64,000 nucleotides of DNA from Brucella pseudintermedia (GTDB lineage: Bacteria > Pseudomonadota > Alphaproteobacteria > Rhizobiales > Rhizobiaceae), in the NCBI RefSeq assembly GCF_008932435.1, contig NZ_WBWE01000001.1:62001-126000 (forward strand), read 5' to 3'. Each line of letters opens with the position of its first letter. The stretch's first letter is position 1. Position numbers and translations under genes: made by a program. Under the pieces are notes generated by a model. The model was not told the origin of the DNA. It did not search any database and was given only the letters and a program-made list of their open reading frames with translations. Shown here in pieces: positions 57,035 through 64,000 of this stretch.

Positions 57035-57634
57035 TTATTTCAGCATCGGCCAAAGACTCAAGACGAGCAACAAGGCCATGATTAGATTGAACCATTTCAA
57101 CCGAACAGGATCGGAAAGCCAGTTGCGCAGCAATGTGCCAAATCCCGCCCAGACCGAAACGCTCGGCAAATTCACAATCGCGAAGGCAGCGCTGACCAGA
57201 AGTACCGCGACATAATAGTTGTCGTGATTGGCATAGGTCGCAATCCCCGTGATCGCCATCACCCAGGCTTTCGGATTGACCCACTGGAAGGCTGCCGCCT
57301 GAAGGAAAGTCATTGGCTCGCTCTTGTCGCGGTGTTTTGCTTCTCCGATGGAACGCGACATGGCAATTTTCCAGGCGAGATAAAGCATATAGGCACCACC
57401 GGCGAATTTCAGCGCGGTATAGACGGATGGTACCGTTTCGATCAAAGCGCCGAGGCCGAAACCAATCGACAGCAACAATACAAAAAAGCCAACGCCAATA
57501 CCCAGCATATGCGGAATTGTGCGGCGGAAACCGAAATTCACGCCCGACGCCAGGAGCATCAGATTGTTTGGTCCCGGTGTAACGGATGAGACGAATGCGA
57601 AGACGAGAAGCGCCAGAAAAATTTCGATAGACAT
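57035..57634 (-). CDS. LysE/RhtB-family amino acid exporter
   Basis: A 199-residue inner-membrane protein with about six helices. SSVTPGPNNLMLLASG and FGFRRTIPHMLGI are the family motifs. Members export amino acids such as lysine, threonine or homoserine lactone; the substrate is not known here. It is directly upstream of a threonine-dehydratase-like gene, so the pair may handle excess hydroxy-amino acids. Confidence 0.9.
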   Translation of the reverse strand: MSIEIFLALLVFAFVSSVTPGPNNLMLLASGVNFGFRRTIPHMLGIGVGFFVLLLSIGFGLGALIETVPSVYTALKFAGGAYMLYLAWKIAMSRSIGEAKHRDKSEPMTFLQAAAFQWVNPKAWVMAITGIATYANHDNYYVAVLLVSAAFAIVNLPSVSVWAGFGTLLRNWLSDPVRLKWFNLIMALLLVLSLWPMLK

Positions 57635-57674
57635 GGTATGGCCCCGATTTATTGGGACAAATTAGCTCAATAAA

Positions 57675-57706
57675 AAACCGGCACAATCGAAACATTGTGC
57701 CGGTTT
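57675..57706 (-). terminator. Terminator of the ilvI-ilvH operon
   Basis: AAACCGGCACAAT (57675-57687) and ATTGTGCCGGTTT (57694-57706) form a perfect 13-bp stem, followed on the minus strand by TTTTTT. It lies 34 bp past the ilvH stop. Confidence 0.92.
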
Positions 57707-57739
57707 CCAACGATATTGTATCGGTATTGTTGGAAGCTT

Positions 57740-58312
57740 TTACATGCCTTCCGGTCCGCGGTTCATGGCCGCAACGCCGGTGCGACAGGTTTCAACCAGC
57801 CCCAGCGGCTTCATGATCGAGATGAACTGATCGATCTTCGCGGGCTTGCCGGTGATCTCCAGGATGAAATGATCGGTCGTCGCATCCACGACCTTTGCCT
57901 TGAACGCATCCGCAAGACGGAGTGTTTCCGCCCGTGCTTCGCCTTTGCCAGCGACTTTCACCAGAGCGAGTTCACGCTCGACAGGACGGTCGTGACCGAG
58001 TTCGGAAGCACGGTGGCTGAGATCAACAACACGGTGAACCGGCACAATGCGGGCCAACTGGTGGCGGATTTGGTCAAGCACATGCGGCGTGCCGCGCGTC
58101 ACGATTGTGATGCGCGACAGGTGCTTTTCATGCTCGGTTTCCGAAACCGTCAGGCTTTCGATATTGTAGCCTCGGCCGGAGAAAAGACCGATCACGCGGG
58201 CAAGGACACCCGGTTCGTTGTCAACGAGAACGGCAAGCGTATGCGTTTCCGGGGTCTGGGTTTCGGCTGCGATGAAATAGGCCGATCCGGAAGCTAGGTT
58301 CTGTGCATTCAT
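57740..58312 (-). CDS. ilvH: Acetolactate synthase small (regulatory) subunit
   Basis: A 190-residue protein with an N-terminal ACT domain (THTLAVLVDNEPGVLARVIGLFSGRGYNIESL, given in parts: LAVLVDNEPGVLARVIGLF) and a C-terminal regulatory domain. It stimulates the large subunit and confers valine feedback. GGAGGAAAGAAAATC precedes the ATG. The gene follows ilvI by 18 bp. Confidence 0.96.
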   Translation of the reverse strand: MNAQNLASGSAYFIAAETQTPETHTLAVLVDNEPGVLARVIGLFSGRGYNIESLTVSETEHEKHLSRITIVTRGTPHVLDQIRHQLARIVPVHRVVDLSHRASELGHDRPVERELALVKVAGKGEARAETLRLADAFKAKVVDATTDHFILEITGKPAKIDQFISIMKPLGLVETCRTGVAAMNRGPEGM

Positions 58313-58330
58313 GATTTTCTTTCCTCCGGA

Positions 58331-60154
58331 TCAGACGAGCGCGCGGCCCTTGGCATCGATGGCATTGGCAACGGCTTCATCTGTCGCCTCATCCGGCAAC
58401 AGCATTTCATTATGCGCCTTGCCCGAGGGGATCATCGGGAAGCAGTTGGCGAGGTTTGCCACCCGGCAGTCGAAGATGACCGGCTTGTCGATATCGATCA
58501 TTTCCTGAATGGCGGCGTCGAGATCGCCCGGCTTTTCGCAGCGGATACCATGCGCGCCATAGGCTTCGGCCAGCTTCACGAAATCCGGCATCGCCTCCGT
58601 ATAGGAGTGCGACAGACGGTTGCCATGCAGAAGCTGCTGCCACTGGCGCACCATGCCCATATACTGGTTGTTCAGGATGAAGATTTTGATCGGCGCATTA
58701 TGCTGGATCGCTGCCGACATTTCCTGGATGCACATCTGGATCGAGGCATCGCCCGCAATATCGATAACCAGTGCATCAGGGTGCGCGATCTGCACGCCGA
58801 GCGCCGCCGGCAGACCATAACCCATGGTGCCAAGGCCGCCGGAAGTCAGCCAGCGGTTCGGTTCCTCGAAACCATAGAACTGCGCAGCCCACATCTGGTG
58901 CTGCCCAACTTCAGTGGTGATGTAGGTCTTGCGATCCTTGGTCAGTTCATAGAGCCGCTGAATTGCATATTGCGGCATGATGACTTCCCGGTTCGGCGCG
59001 TAGGCCAGCGAATTGCGGGCACGCCAGCGGTTGATCTGTTCCCACCAGGCAGCGATCGCCTGCTTTTCCGGCTTCCTCTCAGAAGCGCGAAACTGACGAA
59101 CGATGTCTTCCAGAACGTGGGCAACGTCGCCGATGATCGGCACGTCCACGCGAACATTCTTGTTGATCGAAGATGGATCGATATCGATGTGGATCTTCTT
59201 CGAGTTGGGCGAAAATGCATTCAGACGCCCGGTGATACGGTCGTCGAAACGAGCGCCGACGCACAGCATGACATCACAGTCGTGCATAGTCATGTTGGCT
59301 TCGTAGGTTCCGTGCATACCGAGCATTCCGAGCCAGTTCTTGCCGGAAGCCGGATAAGCGCCCAGCCCCATGAGCGTCGACGTGATCGGAAAATTGCTGA
59401 TCTCAACCAGCTCGCGCAGCAGACGGGAAGCTGCCGGGCCGGAATTGATCACGCCGCCGCCGGAATAGATGACGGGATTCTTGGCATTGACGAGCAGACG
59501 TACGGCATCCGAAATTGCCTGCGCATTGCCGTCGAGAACCGGACGGTAGCTGGTGCGCGGCGCGGTTTCCGGCGGCGTATAAATGCCCTTGGCAAACTGG
59601 ATATCCTTCGGAATGTCGACCACGACGGGACCGGGACGACCGGTGGAAGCGACATGAAAGGCTTCGTGCAGGATGCGCGCCAGATCGTTGACGTCTTTTA
59701 CGAGCCAATTGTGCTTTGTGCAGGGGCGCGTGATGCCGATCGTATCGCATTCCTGAAATGCATCGGAGCCGATCAGGGTCGTCGGAACCTGACCCGAAAT
59801 GCAAACCAAAGGAATGGAATCCATCAGGGCATCCTGAAGCGGCGTGACCGCATTGGTCGCACCTGGACCGGACGTGACAAGCATCACCCCAACTTTGCCG
59901 GTCGAACGCGCATAGCCTTCCGCCGCATGCCCGGCGCCCTGTTCGTGACGCACCAGAATGTGCTGAACCTTGTCCTGCTGGAAGAGCTCGTCATAGATCG
60001 GCAGCACAGCCCCGCCGGGGTAACCGAAGATGCTCTCTACGCCCTGATCGATGAGGGCCTGAATGACCATTTCCGCGCCTGTCATTTCGCGCGGATTGCT
60101 TGCTTCCTGCGTTTCTGCGGCGTTTGCATCCGCCTCACGTTTACCTGCAGTCAT
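58331..60154 (-). CDS. ilvI: Acetolactate synthase large (catalytic) subunit
   Basis: A 607-residue thiamine diphosphate enzyme, with FAD and Mg2+, that makes acetolactate or acetohydroxybutyrate. GYPGGAVLPIYDEL and RHEQGAGHAAEGYAR (catalytic Glu) lie near residues 44-80, the FAD domain in the middle, and the ThDP motif DIAGDASIQM ... ILNNQYMG near 470-505. The N-terminal 25 residues are unconserved; ATG 60154 has GGGAAGAGAACA upstream. An attenuator leader precedes it. Confidence 0.97.
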   Translation of the reverse strand: MTAGKREADANAAETQEASNPREMTGAEMVIQALIDQGVESIFGYPGGAVLPIYDELFQQDKVQHILVRHEQGAGHAAEGYARSTGKVGVMLVTSGPGATNAVTPLQDALMDSIPLVCISGQVPTTLIGSDAFQECDTIGITRPCTKHNWLVKDVNDLARILHEAFHVASTGRPGPVVVDIPKDIQFAKGIYTPPETAPRTSYRPVLDGNAQAISDAVRLLVNAKNPVIYSGGGVINSGPAASRLLRELVEISNFPITSTLMGLGAYPASGKNWLGMLGMHGTYEANMTMHDCDVMLCVGARFDDRITGRLNAFSPNSKKIHIDIDPSSINKNVRVDVPIIGDVAHVLEDIVRQFRASERKPEKQAIAAWWEQINRWRARNSLAYAPNREVIMPQYAIQRLYELTKDRKTYITTEVGQHQMWAAQFYGFEEPNRWLTSGGLGTMGYGLPAALGVQIAHPDALVIDIAGDASIQMCIQEMSAAIQHNAPIKIFILNNQYMGMVRQWQQLLHGNRLSHSYTEAMPDFVKLAEAYGAHGIRCEKPGDLDAAIQEMIDIDKPVIFDCRVANLANCFPMIPSGKAHNEMLLPDEATDEAVANAIDAKGRALV

Positions 60155-60195
60155 TGTTCTCTTCCCGTCTGCATTTCATTTCTGATCTGGATAAT

Positions 60196-60273
60196 AAAAA
60201 AGGCCCCCGAGGGAGCCTGTCTTTCGCGCATGGGAGCTTTCGCCGGATGGTTACACCATCCTGCCCATGCGCG
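60196..60273 (-). terminator. Transcription attenuator of ilvI-ilvH
   Basis: After the leader peptide codons, CGCGCATGGG (60273-60264) pairs with CCCATGCGCG (60234-60225), with an inner GGATGG/CCATCC stem. The terminator hairpin AGGCTCCC/GGGGGCCT (60218-60201) ends in TTTTTT, 40 bp before ilvI. The order is that of a classical amino acid attenuator; I could not resolve a clear antiterminator. Confidence 0.8.
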
Positions 60274-60304
60274 CCCGTACCACAAGAATAATAATCGTGT
60301 TCAT
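60251..60304 (-). CDS. Branched-chain leader peptide of the ilvI operon
   Basis: ATG 60304 to TAA 60251 encodes MNTIIILVVRARMGRMV. Six consecutive codons are for Ile, Ile, Ile, Leu, Val, Val, the products of the pathway the operon feeds. A ribosome stalled there would cover the first arm of the downstream hairpin. No Shine-Dalgarno sequence is visible; the predicted promoter would start transcription within a few bases of the ATG. Confidence 0.85.
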   Translation of the reverse strand: MNTIIILVVRARMGRMV

Positions 60305-60312
60305 GGTGGCGG

Positions 60313-60341
60313 ACACTAATAGCCGGATTCGTCGTCGTCAA
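60313..60341 (-). promoter_or_regulatory. Promoter of the ilv leader
   Basis: TTGACG (60341-60336) and TAGTGT (60318-60313) are 17 bp apart on the minus strand. The expected start point, about 60306-60304, is at or two bases before the leader ATG, which implies a leaderless or almost leaderless mRNA. Confidence 0.55.
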
Positions 60342-60465
60342 CGCATAAATACGTCGCCTGCGTTATTTTCTTAAGATTCACCCGCCTCGACGATAACTTT
60401 ATTTCAACCGAAGACACTTACCCTGACGCAAAACCTCCTGTTGAAAGTTGGGGCGAGCGGGCAGC

Positions 60466-62343
60466 ATGAGCGAAATCGGCGGCAATTCCGGCGCACGAGA
60501 ACACGGCGAATACGTGCAGCGCAATCGCACGGAAGGTTACGTCATCCAGTGCGATGGCGAAGGCGCCATCGTATCGGCATTGTCGGGTCCTTCATCCGCC
60601 GCATCCGACGATTATTGGGCCGTAGGCCAGCTGATATCCATTCGAGCTGGTGACAATCGCGTCGTCGGCCTCATTCGCAACGTGCTTGTGCCGGGCGATG
60701 TGTGGATACGCGGAGGCGACAATACGCTCCATGTTCATGTCGAGTTTTTGGGCGAGGTTCGCGTACAGCCGAATGGGCAAACCACATTCAATGGCGGCAT
60801 TTCCCAATTCCCCCATCCGGGCGCTATTGCTCACCGTATCCGCGCCACCGATCTCGCTGCCATTTATGCTCAGACCGGACAAAGCAGCGTTTCCATCGGC
60901 ACGTTGACACAGGACGCAACTGTTCCGGCTCATATTTCGGTCGACGACCTTATTTCCCGGCATTTTGCTATCGTCGGCACTACGGGCGTCGGCAAATCGA
61001 GCGCGGTCATGCTGCTTCTGCGCCGCATCGTTGCCCAAAAACCCAATCTGCGAGTACTCATCCTTGACCCGCACAATGAATTCGCGAGTGCATTTCCGGA
61101 CCTGGCAGTGGCCGTCGATCAGACGAATATCGAGCTGCCATTCTGGATGCTGCGGCTTGATGAATTTGCCGACGTAATCTTTCGCGGACGCGCGCCGGAC
61201 CCGATGGAGCTCGACATATTGCGTGATCTGGTCCAGCTTGCGCGGGAAAAAATGCAAGGTGCCGAGTCCTCGTCCGCGAAAACCTTGCGGCGACAATTGG
61301 CAGACCGGCAGAGCGTCAGCGCCGACACACCTGTAGCCTATCGCCTCCCCGATCTGATCGCGCTCATCGACCAGCGTATGGGACTTCTCGACAGCAAGGC
61401 GGAACGACCCTATCTGCGTAGCCTCAAGGCTCGCCTGGAATCGATTTCCGCCGATCCTCGGTTCCGCTTCATGTTTGCCGTGACCGGCGGACCTGAGACA
61501 ATGCGGCAAGCTATCGGCCGTATTTTTCGCATTCCGCAAAACGGAAGGCCCATCTGCACATTCCAGCTTGCGGGATTGCCATCCGAAGTTGTCAACGCCG
61601 TCGCGTCGGTTTTGTGCCGACTGGCCTTCGATATCGCTCTTTCAAGCGAAGGCAGCCTGCAAACGCTGGTGATATGCGAAGAAGCCCACCGCTATATTCC
61701 AGCCGACCGCGACGCTGGTTTCTGGCCGACGCGGCAGGCTATAGCCCGAATTGCCAAGGAAGGCCGGAAATACGGTTCCTATCTGGGCGTCATCAGCCAG
61801 CGTCCCGGTGAGCTGGACGCGACAATCCTGTCGCAGTGCAATTCCATTTTCGCAATGCGCCTTGGCAATGAACGCGACCAGGAAATCATCAAGGGCGCCA
61901 TTCGCGGCGGCGCGCAAAGCATGGCGGGCTTTCTTTCATCAATCGCCAATCGCGAGGCCATCGCCTTTGGCGAAGCCTTCTCGACGCCCATGCGATTGAC
62001 ATTTGAGACCATCCCATCCCATCAGCTTCCGGGACGCAGCAAAAGCGAAAGCGCGCTTTCCGGCTGGCGCAGCGATGGCAAGATATCGCTTGACCAGATC
62101 GTCGAAAAGCTGCGCGCCTTTGAAAGCAGCTCCCAGACGGACCCGGCGGACCGGTTCCCAGACGAGGACAGCCTTTGGGGCAACCCGGTTTCCACCACTC
62201 ATCGTGACCATGCATCGATTGATGATGAATTTCACCGGCCATCGCCTTTGAAGCCGCAAACTCCACTCAGCCTCGACACGAAGCAGAGCATTGAGAAGAT
62301 GGGTGAACTGGTGCGCAGTTTCCGCAAGGACCGTGAGCGCTAG
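60466..62343 (+). CDS. HerA-type (DUF87) hexameric ATPase / translocase
   Basis: A 625-residue protein from ATG 60466 with an N-terminal beta-barrel (HAS-barrel like) and an ATPase domain. Walker A is GTTGVGKSS (171-179), LILDPHNEF follows, and LVICEEAHRYIP near residue 400 is Walker B with its Glu. GRKYGSYLGVISQRPGELD and RLGNERDQEII complete the FtsK/HerA-like core. HerA proteins translocate on DNA, often with a NurA nuclease; no nuclease gene adjoins it. The gene converges on the GGDEF gene with a gap of 8 bp. Confidence 0.87.
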   Translation: MSEIGGNSGAREHGEYVQRNRTEGYVIQCDGEGAIVSALSGPSSAASDDYWAVGQLISIRAGDNRVVGLIRNVLVPGDVWIRGGDNTLHVHVEFLGEVRVQPNGQTTFNGGISQFPHPGAIAHRIRATDLAAIYAQTGQSSVSIGTLTQDATVPAHISVDDLISRHFAIVGTTGVGKSSAVMLLLRRIVAQKPNLRVLILDPHNEFASAFPDLAVAVDQTNIELPFWMLRLDEFADVIFRGRAPDPMELDILRDLVQLAREKMQGAESSSAKTLRRQLADRQSVSADTPVAYRLPDLIALIDQRMGLLDSKAERPYLRSLKARLESISADPRFRFMFAVTGGPETMRQAIGRIFRIPQNGRPICTFQLAGLPSEVVNAVASVLCRLAFDIALSSEGSLQTLVICEEAHRYIPADRDAGFWPTRQAIARIAKEGRKYGSYLGVISQRPGELDATILSQCNSIFAMRLGNERDQEIIKGAIRGGAQSMAGFLSSIANREAIAFGEAFSTPMRLTFETIPSHQLPGRSKSESALSGWRSDGKISLDQIVEKLRAFESSSQTDPADRFPDEDSLWGNPVSTTHRDHASIDDEFHRPSPLKPQTPLSLDTKQSIEKMGELVRSFRKDRER

Positions 62344-62351
62344 GCAAAACT

Positions 62352-63143
62352 TCAAGCGCAGACGCGGTTGCGGCCCATATTCTTTGCGGCATAAAGCATC
62401 TTGTCTGCGCGGCGATAGAGATCCTTCGAGGTCTCGCGCCGGTCCCATATCGCAAGCCCGATACTGACGGTAACGCCAAGCTTTTCGTCGCCAAGATCGA
62501 TTTCAAGCGTCGATATCGCCTTGCGAATTCGATTGGCAAGCTTGATCATCAATTCCGCGTCCATGTTCGGTGCGAGGACTGCGAATTCCTCGCCGCCCAG
62601 CCGGGCGACAACGTCATGATATCGCGTGTAATCCCTGAGGCACCGCGCCACCTCCTGCAGGACGATATCGCCAACATCGTGCCCGTAAGTATCGTTCACG
62701 GCCTTGAAGTGATCAAGGTCGATAATCATTAGTCCAACAGGCCGGTGAATACGGTCAAACTGGATCAGATATTCCTTTAGCGCCTCGTCGAAGTAACGCC
62801 GGTTCTGCATTCCCGTCAGGCTGTCCGTCAGCGCGGCGTGCTCGAGGGTCTGCGACCGCTCGGAAAGATCCTGGGTGATGACCTGCAGTTTGCCGCGATC
62901 CAGCGCATCGCTTCTAATTTGCGGATAGATCAGGAACAGCCCGCAAGCCAGCGTCGCAACCAGCACCCAGATCGTGATGTAGCTCAACTGGTCCAGCCGC
63001 GAAACCAGTTCCAAAGCATTCCCATCAATCGGCAAGGTCTGCAATTGTCCGATGTCGGCACGAGCCTGGTAGAGCAACAGCCCGATACCGACCATCAAAA
63101 CAATCAAAATAAAGAATGCCCGCTCCGATCTGTTAAACCGCAT
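62352..63143 (-). CDS. Membrane-bound diguanylate cyclase (GGDEF)
   Basis: A 263-residue protein. Two helices (about 9-26 and 55-72) flank a short periplasmic segment, then a coiled linker and the GGDEF domain (about 100-262). The active site is GGEEF with DLDHFKAVNDTYGHDVGD upstream, and the allosteric I-site RYHD lies exactly five residues before GGEEF, so the enzyme should make cyclic di-GMP with product inhibition. The signal sensed is unknown. Confidence 0.92.
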   Translation of the reverse strand: MRFNRSERAFFILIVLMVGIGLLLYQARADIGQLQTLPIDGNALELVSRLDQLSYITIWVLVATLACGLFLIYPQIRSDALDRGKLQVITQDLSERSQTLEHAALTDSLTGMQNRRYFDEALKEYLIQFDRIHRPVGLMIIDLDHFKAVNDTYGHDVGDIVLQEVARCLRDYTRYHDVVARLGGEEFAVLAPNMDAELMIKLANRIRKAISTLEIDLGDEKLGVTVSIGLAIWDRRETSKDLYRRADKMLYAAKNMGRNRVCA

Positions 63144-63184
63144 AATCCGCGCCCGCCTCTCCTGTTTCAGAGAGTGCCAGCGAG

Positions 63185-64000
63185 TTATTTCGTTGTCGTT
63201 AATTGAGTGAGAGCAGTATTAGAATTTGCTTGCACAGACCAACTGGCATCGAGCTGATTTCGAAACCATGTCGATTGACGCTTCGCGTATTGCCGCGTGG
63301 CGATGACCGAACGTTCGATGGCTTCATCTCGCGACAGCGAGCCTTCGATATATGCAGTGATTTCACGCACACCGATGGCCCTCATTGCAGGCAATGCCGG
63401 GTCCAGATCGAGCGCAAGCAATGCCTTGACCTCGTCAATCGCGCCATTGTCCCACATCAGCGCAAATCGCCTCGCAATGCGCTCCGAAAGCCATGCCCGA
63501 TCAGGCGCCAACACGATTTTGCGCGCGCTGTTGTCGTCGACCAGCGCCCGACCTTTGGTCTGCTGCCAGTCGAGAAGTGACTTTCCGGTACTCTCCAATA
63601 CTTCCAATGCCCGAACGATGCGCTGACTGTCGGAAGGTTTAAGTGTTGCGGCCATGTCTGGGTCGCGTTCACTGAGGACCCCGTGAAGAAACTCCGGTCC
63701 ATCCGTCTCCATGCGGCCTCGCCAATAAGCGCGAACATCGCCCGACACTTCGGGCATTTGCGACAACCCACCCAGCAATGCCCTGAAATAAAGCCCCGTA
63801 CCGCCGACAAAGATCGGGGTCCGGCCCTTCATCGGGGGCTGCGATAGCAGGCTGGCTACGTCATCCAGCCACCGTCCCGTGGAATAGGATATCGAAGGCG
63901 CGACGTGTCCATAGAGATGATGTTCCGCCGCAGCCAGATCAGCCTTGCCCGGCCGCGCGGTCAGAAGATCAAGAACATCGTAAACCTGCATGGAATCGGT
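63185..64000 (-). CDS. miaA: tRNA dimethylallyltransferase (C-terminal part; gene runs off the window)
   Basis: The visible 272 codons lack the N-terminal P-loop, which lies beyond 64000; the first residues are TDSMQVY, the substrate-binding DSMQVY motif. [27 protein letters not shown] and [16 protein letters not shown] follow, then [16 protein letters not shown]. MiaA adds a dimethylallyl group to A37 of tRNAs that read UNN codons. It is followed by the GGDEF gene, 41 bp downstream. Confidence 0.95.
   Translation of the reverse strand, partial: TDSMQVYDVLDLLTARPGKADLAAAEHHLYGHVAPSISYSTGRWLDDVASLLSQPPMKGRTPIFVGGTGLYFRALLGGLSQMPEVSGDVRAYWRGRMETDGPEFLHGVLSERDPDMAATLKPSDSQRIVRALEVLESTGKSLLDWQQTKGRALVDDNSARKIVLAPDRAWLSERIARRFALMWDNGAIDEVKALLALDLDPALPAMRAIGVREITAYIEGSLSRDEAIERSVIATRQYAKRQSTWFRNQLDASWSVQANSNTALTQLTTTK

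Noticed and set aside
58412-60319. 635-codon plus-strand frame opposite ilvI
   Set aside because: Long but fully antisense to a highly conserved enzyme gene; GC-rich DNA often leaves the opposite strand open. No family motif is visible.

Overview
The window looks like a chromosomal segment of an alphaproteobacterium of the Brucella/Ochrobactrum group (Rhizobiales). Pointers are a fused SecDF, a BA14K-family protein, a phosphonate monoester hydrolase carrying all the active-site residues of the Rhizobium enzyme, a DUF3772-type MscS channel, GC-rich codon use, and many GTG starts. Assignment to this group is an inference from protein character; no rRNA is present. Gene density is normal. I see no insertion sequence, prophage, CRISPR array, integrase or origin.

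Layout. 0-9.6 kb: an MscS-type channel, SecDF, a YbaL-type antiporter with a YbhN-type membrane protein, and a small hydrolase. 9.6-12.4 kb: a sulfate ABC operon (sbp-cysT-cysW) without cysA. 12.6-17 kb: a small Arg-rich protein, a TerC/CBS protein, a DedA protein, tRNA-Lys(CTT) and an exported EF-hand protein. 17-24.6 kb: a leftward run of a phosphonate monoester hydrolase, a Dpp/Opp-type ABC importer and a FucU-type mutarotase. 24.8-31.5 kb: a large anchored protein of unknown role, a sugar-type ABC importer, and a divergent Gfo/Idh dehydrogenase sharing a palindromic operator. 31.5-36.4 kb: btuB-btuF-btuC-btuD behind a cobalamin riboswitch. 36.4-41.9 kb: a YhiI-RbbA-YhhJ export system with an FNR/FixK-type box far upstream. 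41.9-49 kb: accessory enzymes (glycosidase-like, universal stress protein, NimA-like, PhzF, Nudix, endonuclease/phosphatase, BA14K, aminotransferase). 49-64 kb: ilvC, a TetR regulator with its palindrome, kup, pdxJ, a RecD-like helicase, a threonine/hydroxyaspartate ammonia-lyase, ilvI-ilvH with a leader-peptide attenuator, a HerA-type ATPase, a GGDEF cyclase and the 3' part of miaA.

Several units work together. IlvI/IlvH and IlvC carry out consecutive steps of branched-chain amino acid synthesis, and ilvIH appears controlled by ribosome stalling on a 17-codon leader rich in Ile/Leu/Val codons. The B12 riboswitch controls outer-membrane, periplasmic and inner-membrane cobalamin uptake. The phosphonate hydrolase operon suggests uptake of a phosphonate or phosphate ester followed by cytoplasmic hydrolysis.

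The items most worth a second look are the near-leaderless ilv attenuator, the hydrolase/ABC/mutarotase operon with paired repeats in its promoter, the GGAA-N6-TTCC operator at 30.2 kb, the FNR-type box at 41.9 kb, and the sulfate operon lacking its ATPase. None is an obviously new class of system; the window is mostly core and metabolic genome.
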